Below are positions 58,708-64,000 of a DNA stretch of 64,000 nucleotides, piece by piece (position 1 is the first letter of the stretch; each line of letters begins with the position of its first letter). The notes below the pieces were generated by a model. It saw nothing but the letters and a program-made list of their open reading frames with translations. It was not told where the DNA came from and searched no databases. The stretch lies in the NCBI RefSeq assembly GCF_009617995.1, contig NZ_CP044129.1, positions 2,046,001 to 2,110,000 on the forward strand, read 5' to 3'. The stretch comes from Halomicrobium sp. LC1Hm (GTDB lineage: Archaea; Halobacteriota; Halobacteria; Halobacteriales; Haloarculaceae). The translations under genes and the position numbers were made by a program.

Positions 58708-59970
58708 ATGAGTACGCAGGTACACGCCAACCTCACGGCAGAACAGGTAACGCAGATCTCCGAGGAGCTCGACGAGCCCGAGTGGCTGCTCGAAACGCGT
58801 CTCGACGCGTACGAGGCCCTCGACTCGCTGGACATGCCGGACGTGATCCGGACGCCGGGTCGGGACTGGACGAACCTCGACGCGCTCGACTACGAGACGC
58901 TCGTCGATCCCCTGGAGTGGGAACAGGAGAAAGACCGCGTCGACGCCGAGGGTGTCGACGTGCTCTCGTGGGCCGACGCCCTCGATCAGCACGGAGAGCT
59001 GATCGAAGCGCAGTTCGGCTCGATCGTCGACCCACAGCGGGACTATCTCACGGCCCTCTCGACGGCGCTGTTTAGCGCCGGGACGGTCGTCTACGTCCCC
59101 GAGGGCGTCGACGCCGAAGACGTGAAGATCCGGACGACGATGAACAGTCGATCGCTGTTCAACTACACGCTGGTCGTCGCCGAGGAGTCCTCGTCCGTGA
59201 CGATCCTCGAACGCCAGACCACCGGCACCAACGTCGACGGCGAGGCGCAACGGGCCTCGGACTCGTCGAGCGGCGGTGAGCCGCGAGACGGCGAGCAGTA
59301 CTACTCCGGCATCGTCGAAGTCGCCGCCGAGGAAAACAGCAGCGTCCAGTACGGCACGCTCCAGAACCTCGACGACGACAGCTACAACTTCCAGGTCAAG
59401 CGCGGCCACGCCGGCACCTACGCCACGGTCGACTGGATCGAGGGCAACATCGGCTCCCGGCTGACCAAGTCAAACGTCGAGACGCGCCTGCTGGGCGACG
59501 CCTCGGAGTCCCAGATCGTCGGGGCCTTCTTCGGCCACGAGGACCAGCACTTCGACATCGCGTCCCGAGTCTGGCACGAAGCCGAACACACCACGGCCGA
59601 CCTCGTCACCCGCGGCGTCCTCGACGACGCCGCCCGCTCGGTGTACGAGGGCGTCCAGGACGTGGGTCGCGAGGCGTGGGACACCAACTCCTACCAGCGG
59701 GAGAACACCCTGATGCTCTCAGACGAGAGCGAGGCCGACGCCTCGCCGAAGCTGATCATCAACAACCACGACACCGAAGCCAGCCACTCGGCGACCGTCG
59801 GACAGGTCGACGAGGAGGACATGTTCTACATGACCTCTCGCAGTGTCGATCCCGAGAGCGCGAGGAACATGCTCGTGGAGGGCTTCTTCGTGCCCGTCTT
59901 CGAGGAGATCGCGGTCGACGAACTTCGCGACGATCTCGACGACCTCGTCGTCGAGCGCCTCCGCGAGTAG
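58708..59970 (+). CDS. sufD: Fe-S cluster assembly protein SufD
   Basis: 420 residues. Partner of SufB in the SufB-SufC-SufD complex. Similar N-terminus to SufB (VTQISEELDEPEWLLETRL), and a beta-helix core with VVYVPEGVDAEDVKI, followed by HSATVGQVDEEDMFYMTSRSVD near the C-terminus. The Ser/Gly-rich insertion (SDSSSGGEPRDGEQ, about 190) is a surface loop. It starts 15 bases after sufB, so they share a transcript. Confidence 0.94.
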   Translation: MSTQVHANLTAEQVTQISEELDEPEWLLETRLDAYEALDSLDMPDVIRTPGRDWTNLDALDYETLVDPLEWEQEKDRVDAEGVDVLSWADALDQHGELIEAQFGSIVDPQRDYLTALSTALFSAGTVVYVPEGVDAEDVKIRTTMNSRSLFNYTLVVAEESSSVTILERQTTGTNVDGEAQRASDSSSGGEPRDGEQYYSGIVEVAAEENSSVQYGTLQNLDDDSYNFQVKRGHAGTYATVDWIEGNIGSRLTKSNVETRLLGDASESQIVGAFFGHEDQHFDIASRVWHEAEHTTADLVTRGVLDDAARSVYEGVQDVGREAWDTNSYQRENTLMLSDESEADASPKLIINNHDTEASHSATVGQVDEEDMFYMTSRSVDPESARNMLVEGFFVPVFEEIAVDELRDDLDDLVVERLRE

Positions 59971-60519
59971 TTCGTTCGCCCACGAGCGGCCCGGACGAAC
60001 GGCGTGTTGCCGACGACCGCGGCTCTGACGCTTTTTCGCGATTCCTGCCACTGTCGACAGTGTGGCTGTAACCGATGTCGTCACCCCAGATAGCGAATCG
60101 TTACACGAAGTCGACAGCACGATGCGATCGTCGTCGCCGTATCTGCGGACCAGCAGTTGCGACAGACGGAATCTGTGGGCCAGTGACCCCGCTATTACGA
60201 AACGGCGTAGCCCTAGTTTGAACGTCGTGACGACGTTTCGCCAACGTAGATCCGAGTTTTCGTAACGATTTTGTGTGTGAAACGTGTGGGGTTGTGTGGC
60301 ATCGTTACACAGGGATGTGCCGAGAAACGCACTCGGTGCTCCGGGGGGTGCCACGAGCGGCGATACGAATCGACGTATCGGCGACCGATCTGACACGACG
60401 GCTGGGGGCGCGAAGCTTGGACGGCCACCAGACGCCGTGTCGGTCGGTCGTGGTAGACACGACGCGGCGCTGGTCGGCTCTGGCCCGCGTTCGAACCGAT
60501 GACACGATCACACCAACAC
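59971..60519. other. Spacer upstream of the chitinase gene
   Basis: 549 bases with no supported gene. It contains an oligo-T tract after sufD (60032-60036, likely terminator) and a degenerate family A repeat (60062-60120). It also holds a short palindrome aacgtcg-tga-cgacgtt (60221-60237) that could be an operator. Confidence 0.5.
60062..60120. repeat. Degenerate family A repeat, copy 3
   Basis: The core cgatgtcgtcaccccagatagcgaa and the right arm cacgaagtcgacagc align with the core and right arm of the 47074 copy (cgatttcgccaccccgggtagcgaa, cacgaagtgacagc). The left arm is reduced to ggctgta and the terminal ATAC/GTAT are lost. It is therefore a decayed relative. Confidence 0.55.
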
Positions 60520-62397
60520 ATGAAAGAGACACGACGAAGCTTCCTGCGGAACGCATCAGCACTCTCCGCGCTGGCGATCGGAGCCAGTGCGAGCGCATCG
60601 GCAGCAAACTGTAGCGGCGTCGCCGAGTGGGACGCGAGCGCCGCCTACACCGGCGGCGACCAGGTCACCTTCGACGGCCAGCTGTGGACCGCCGAGTGGT
60701 GGACACAGGGCACCGAACCCGCCGAGAGCGAGGGCGTCTGGACCCTCGAAGGTGCCTGTGGCGACGACGGCGACAGCGGCGACAGCGGCAGCGGCGTCGA
60801 CTGCAGCGGCGTCCAGTCGTGGGCGTCGGACGTTGCCTACTCCGGTGGCGACCAGGTCACCTTCGACGGCTCACTGTGGACCGCCGAGTGGTGGACCGAG
60901 GGGACCGAACCAGCCGAGAGCGAGAACGTCTGGACGCTGGAAGGGGCCTGCGACGACGGCGGCGACGGCGACGAGAACACCGCGCCGACGGCGTCGTTCT
61001 CGGCCGACGTGAGTACGCCCGAACCCGGCGACTCGATCTCCTTCGACGCGAGCGAGTCGAGCGATCCCGACGGCTCGATCGCCAGCTACGAGTGGGAGTT
61101 CGGTGACGGAACGACGGCGACCGGAGAGACGGTGAGTCACAGCTACGAGTCGGCCGGCGACTACACCGTGACCCTGACGGTCACCGACGACGCCGGTGCG
61201 ACGGCGACGGACTCGACGACGATCTCCGTTTCGAGCGGCAACGCCGCTCCGGACGCCTCTTTCACCGTCTCTCCCTCGAACCCGGCACCCGATGAGTCGG
61301 TCAGCTTCGACGCGGCCGATTCGAGCGACTCCGATGGGACGATCGCCAGCTACGAGTGGGAACTGGGCGACGGGACGACGGCGACGGGCGAGTCCGTCAG
61401 TCACAGCTACGAGTCGGCGGGCGACTACACCGTCTCGCTGACCGTCACCGACGACGCGGGCGCGAGCGACACCAACGAGACGGTCGTCTCGGTCGGCGAC
61501 AGCTCCGGCGGCACCGAAGGGACGACCGAGTTCGCGCCGTACAACTACGTCTTCACCGATCCGGAGACGACGCTGGTCGATCACGCAGAGCAGGCGGGCA
61601 ACGACAGCGTCACCACCGCGTTCGTCCTCTCGGACGGGAACGGCAACGCCGCGTGGGGCGGCGAGGTCGACCAGCTCGTCGGCGAGGCCGGACTCAAGTC
61701 AGAGTTCCAGGCCTACCAGGATCAGGGCGGAACGATCATCATCTCCTTTGGCGGCGCGGTCGGGACGATGATCGCCCAGGACACGACCGACATCGAGAAG
61801 ATCAAATCGGAGTACCAGTCCGTGATCGACACGTACGGCGTCACGCACCTGGACTTCGACATCGAGTCCGTCGACGAGGCCGCCGTCGACCGACGCAATC
61901 AGGCACTGGCCGAACTCCAGTCGGAGAACCCGGACCTGAAAGTGTCGTACACGCTGCGCTGTCGGACGACCGGCCTGACCGAGCACGGCACGTACGTCGT
62001 CGAGAACGCTCGCGACAACGGCGTCGACGTGCAGTACGTCAACGTCATGACGATGAACTACGGCTGGGTCCGTCCGAGTGCGAGCACCGTCAAAGACACC
62101 GCGAACGGCACCCACGAGGATCTGCTGTCGATCTTCTCGGATCTGTCCTCGGACGAGGCCTGGAGTATGGTCGGTATCACGCCGATGATCGGAGAGAACA
62201 ACGTCGGGGGCCAGCACCGGCCCGAGGACGCCGAGGAGGTCGTCTCCTTCGTCGAGGACAAGGGGATCGGCCTCGTCTCGTTCTGGTCGCTGGATCGAGA
62301 CAACGGCGACTGTCCCGACGGGACCGTCTCGGGCAAGTGCAGCGGCATCGAACAGAGCGCCTACGAGTTCGCAGGCATCTACAACCAGGTGCAGTGA
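60520..62397 (+). CDS. Secreted GH18 chitinase with two chitin-binding and two PKD domains
   Basis: 625 residues from the ATG at 60520 (an earlier ATG at 60499 adds seven residues before the Tat motif). A twin-arginine signal (TRRSFLRN) precedes a hydrophobic Ala-rich segment, so the folded enzyme is exported by Tat. Two carbohydrate-binding modules of the ChtBD3/CBM5-12 type follow (YTGGDQVTFDGQLWTAEWWT, then SGGDQVTFDGSLWTAEWWT). Two PKD domains come next (each with YEWEFGDGTTATG or YEWELGDGTTATG), then the GH18 catalytic barrel from about residue 345. Its catalytic Glu lies in LDFDIESV. The enzyme hydrolyses chitin outside the cell. Confidence 0.9.
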   Translation: MKETRRSFLRNASALSALAIGASASASAANCSGVAEWDASAAYTGGDQVTFDGQLWTAEWWTQGTEPAESEGVWTLEGACGDDGDSGDSGSGVDCSGVQSWASDVAYSGGDQVTFDGSLWTAEWWTEGTEPAESENVWTLEGACDDGGDGDENTAPTASFSADVSTPEPGDSISFDASESSDPDGSIASYEWEFGDGTTATGETVSHSYESAGDYTVTLTVTDDAGATATDSTTISVSSGNAAPDASFTVSPSNPAPDESVSFDAADSSDSDGTIASYEWELGDGTTATGESVSHSYESAGDYTVSLTVTDDAGASDTNETVVSVGDSSGGTEGTTEFAPYNYVFTDPETTLVDHAEQAGNDSVTTAFVLSDGNGNAAWGGEVDQLVGEAGLKSEFQAYQDQGGTIIISFGGAVGTMIAQDTTDIEKIKSEYQSVIDTYGVTHLDFDIESVDEAAVDRRNQALAELQSENPDLKVSYTLRCRTTGLTEHGTYVVENARDNGVDVQYVNVMTMNYGWVRPSASTVKDTANGTHEDLLSIFSDLSSDEAWSMVGITPMIGENNVGGQHRPEDAEEVVSFVEDKGIGLVSFWSLDRDNGDCPDGTVSGKCSGIEQSAYEFAGIYNQVQ

Positions 62398-62443
62398 CGG
62401 CGACGACGGCCGACCGCGAGGCCGTCACGAGACCGCGACTCCG

Positions 62444-62449
62444 TTTTTT
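62444..62449 (+). terminator. Oligo-T terminator after chitinase 1
   Basis: Six T residues 46 bases after the chitinase stop, in GC-rich context. Confidence 0.4.
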
Positions 62450-62493
62450 CGCCGCCGATCCGTCCACGACAGCGACAGCGGCCATCGAGGCTC

Positions 62494-62561
62494 ATACGGA
62501 CAGTTGTAGCGATGACCGGTAAGCGTCTACCCCGTCGGTAAGCAGCGACAACGTTCCGTAG
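62494..62561. repeat. Degenerate family B repeat, copy 3
   Basis: Starts with atacggacagttgtagc and ends with agcgacaacgttccgtag; the arms pair over most of their length. The left arm matches family B (atacggaNNNttgtag), but the centre is shorter and the right end has lost the last bases. Confidence 0.5.
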
Positions 62562-63149
62562 CAGTCCATATCCGACCGCGTGATAGCGGTGAGATCGACT
62601 GTGAATCGGTTCGGTCGATGCGGCAGTAGTGCAACCGGGCCCTCGCGAGCGACGAAACCGGTCGATCCACCCTACGAAACAGCCCTCAAATGGCGTTAGA
62701 GGGTTCGAAAGAGTGCTCCCCAGACCATGGTACAAAAGGACACACAATCAGCATCACCAGCACGTTTTTCCTGGGTGAACAATCGTGTAGGACTGCGGCA
62801 ACGACTCGCCACCGGCCTGGAGAGCAGATTGGATGCTCGGACCTCTGATAGACCGACGAACGCAACGAGAAGGGTGTTGACAACGCCAGTAGTGAGTGAA
62901 AGTGTCACAAACCTCGTGTTAGTGCGTGAAGGGATCATTTATCATTATAAAATGGCGCAGCTATTCAGATGATTGTAGGCAGACGTTCCATGTATGGAAA
63001 TATTAATTTTCGGAATTTTTTTGTGTATGCAGGTGTGTGGTACCCACAGCGGCTGGGTGAGAGAACGTTGGGTGCGGATTGGGGACTAGAACGCCGTCCC
63101 GGTAGTGGGGCGGACAGATCCAACGGTCGACACCGCCGCGACAATAACC

Positions 63150-64000
63150 ATGCAACGTCGCAACTATCTACAATCGCTTTCGGCGCTGGCCGGTCTGGCC
63201 GGCGTCTCAGCGGTAACAGCACAAGAAGAGTATCCGGCGTACGATTCGAGCGCGACCTACACCGGTGGCGATCGAGTCGTCTACGAGGGATACGTCTGGG
63301 AAGCACAGTGGTGGACCAAAGGAACGGCACCGAGCGCAGACGAGGCCGTCTGGGAGAAGGTCGGACCTGCCGACGGAGACGACGGTTCCGACGGCGGCTC
63401 CGACGACGGCTCCGACGGCGGCAGCAGCGACGTTCCTGCCTACGATTCGAGCACGGCCTATTCGGGCGGCGATCAGGTCACCTACGACGGGTTCGTCTGG
63501 GAGGCCGAGTGGTGGACCAAGGGCACCGAACCCGCCGAGAGCGCGAACGTCTGGACGAAGGTCCGCGCCGTCGACGACGGCGACAACGGCGGCGACGACG
63601 ACGACGGCACGACCGAACTCGTCGCAGATCTCAGCGTCAGCTCGCAGTTCCCTGACGCCGACACGTCCGTCGAGTTCGACGCCTCTGGATCGACATCTCC
63701 GAACTCGATCGAGAGCTACGAGTGGGACTTCGGTGACGGATCGAGTGCGACCGGCCAGACAGTCACGCACACGTTCGCGCGCGGCCAGTACGACGTGACG
63801 CTGACCATCACGGACGCCGACGGCAACACGGCGACCGACTCGATCCAGATCACGGCCGGTCGACCACAGCTCGACCAGCAGCGCGTCGTCGCCTACTGGC
63901 GACAGTGGGCACAGTACGACCGTGGGTACACCCCGGACATGATTCCCTACGACAACGTGACCCACGTCCAGTACGCCTTCCTCCGCCCGGAGAAGGACGG
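63150..64000 (+). CDS. Secreted GH18 chitinase-like protein, 3' truncated
   Basis: 283 visible residues from the ATG at 63150, running off the window. A Tat signal (MQRRNYLQSLSALAGLAG), then two chitin-binding modules (YTGGDRVVYEGYVWEAQWWT and SGGDQVTYDGFVWEAEWWT) separated by a Gly/Ser/Asp linker. One PKD domain (YEWDFGDGSSATG) follows, and then the start of a GH18 barrel (RVVAYWRQWAQYDRGYTPDM). It is related in design to the previous chitinase but differs in the linker and has only one PKD domain. Tandem chitinases are a feature of chitin-degrading haloarchaea; further enzymes may follow beyond the window. Confidence 0.88.
   Translation, partial: MQRRNYLQSLSALAGLAGVSAVTAQEEYPAYDSSATYTGGDRVVYEGYVWEAQWWTKGTAPSADEAVWEKVGPADGDDGSDGGSDDGSDGGSSDVPAYDSSTAYSGGDQVTYDGFVWEAEWWTKGTEPAESANVWTKVRAVDDGDNGGDDDDGTTELVADLSVSSQFPDADTSVEFDASGSTSPNSIESYEWDFGDGSSATGQTVTHTFARGQYDVTLTITDADGNTATDSIQITAGRPQLDQQRVVAYWRQWAQYDRGYTPDMIPYDNVTHVQYAFLRPEKD

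Larger units (their letters stand above)
62398..63149. other. Long AT-variable spacer between two chitinase genes
   Basis: 752 bases. Contents: an oligo-T tract (62444-62449), a degenerate family B repeat (62494-62561), and a distinctly AT-rich segment at about 62930-63025 with a TATA-like cattataaaatgg (62943). That segment also has a short palindrome ttcca-tgta-tggaa (62986-62999) and tattaatttt plus a T7 tract (63001-63022). Open frames here have no protein-like composition; the segment is a probable promoter region. Confidence 0.5.

Noticed and set aside
62686-62972. Open frames in the chitinase spacer, possible transposase remnant
   Set aside because: No DDE or zinc-finger motif, no acidic bias and no inverted ends; not supportable as a gene or insertion element.
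62930-63025. AT-rich block as a replication origin
   Set aside because: No orc1/cdc6 gene and no origin recognition box repeats nearby; promoter use is simpler.

Overview
The window is high-GC haloarchaeal chromosome. The proteins are acidic, promoters are TATA-type with short leaders, and the information-processing set is archaeal: L44e, S27e, aIF2-alpha, Nop10, PAN, family B DNA polymerase, Rad50/Mre11 and an initiator tRNA with an A1:U72 pair. Gene content resembles the Haloarculaceae; the genus cannot be fixed from this window.

Layout. 1-3033: two MnhD/MrpD-type antiporter subunits, the first cut by the window edge. 3.3-7.8 kb: two type IV pilin genes flanking a membrane-linked HTH gene, then a coupled pair of envelope proteins. 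7.8-9.1 kb: hpt, a 545 bp gene-poor stretch with pieces of a tRNA, and the initiator tRNA-Met. 9.1-12.8 kb: GtrA-like protein and GT2 glycosyltransferase, divergent from a DUF2298 (YYY) membrane protein. 13-17.4 kb: RNase HI, a small conserved protein, the rpl44e-rps27e-aif2a-nop10-PAC2 translation/proteasome operon, and a membrane J-domain protein. 17.4-22.6 kb: a threonine-synthase-like protein without the usual PLP lysine, an HTH regulator, a FAD amine oxidase-like enzyme, a sugar nucleotidyltransferase, methylmalonyl-CoA epimerase and a secreted protein. 22.6-29.2 kb: methylmalonyl-CoA mutase large subunit, a beta-CASP-like metallohydrolase, a 54-aa zinc-finger protein, a CARF-like HTH protein, glyA and a GNAT protein. 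29.2-41.7 kb: polB with three inteins, then small haloarchaeal genes around rad50-mre11. 41.7-49.9 kb: HTH gene, PAN, HTTM membrane protein, PadR regulator, acyl-CoA and 3-hydroxyacyl-CoA dehydrogenases, and the coupled fba-fbp gluconeogenic pair. 50-56 kb: biotin-dependent carboxyltransferase, DUF5658-like protein, MaoC dehydratase, a PAS/GAF histidine kinase and a membrane zinc-ribbon protein. 56.2-60 kb: sufC-sufB-sufD. 60.5-64 kb: two secreted multidomain GH18 chitinases, the second cut by the window end.

How the genes work together. Epimerase, mutase and carboxyltransferase fit propionyl-CoA/methylmalonyl-CoA metabolism, beside beta-oxidation-type dehydrogenases and a MaoC hydratase. The fba-fbp pair supports gluconeogenesis. 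polB, rad50 and mre11 form a replication/repair block, and PolB and Mre11 both end in PCNA-binding-like motifs.

The most notable non-genic signal is two families of roughly 80 bp palindromes with ATAC...GTAT ends. Several abut stop codons. Other points are the triple intein load in PolB, the Lys-to-Thr change in the threonine-synthase-like protein, tRNA-derived direct repeats beside tRNA-iMet, and four convergent gene pairs whose stop codons overlap by exactly four bases. I saw no CRISPR array, rRNA or intact transposase.
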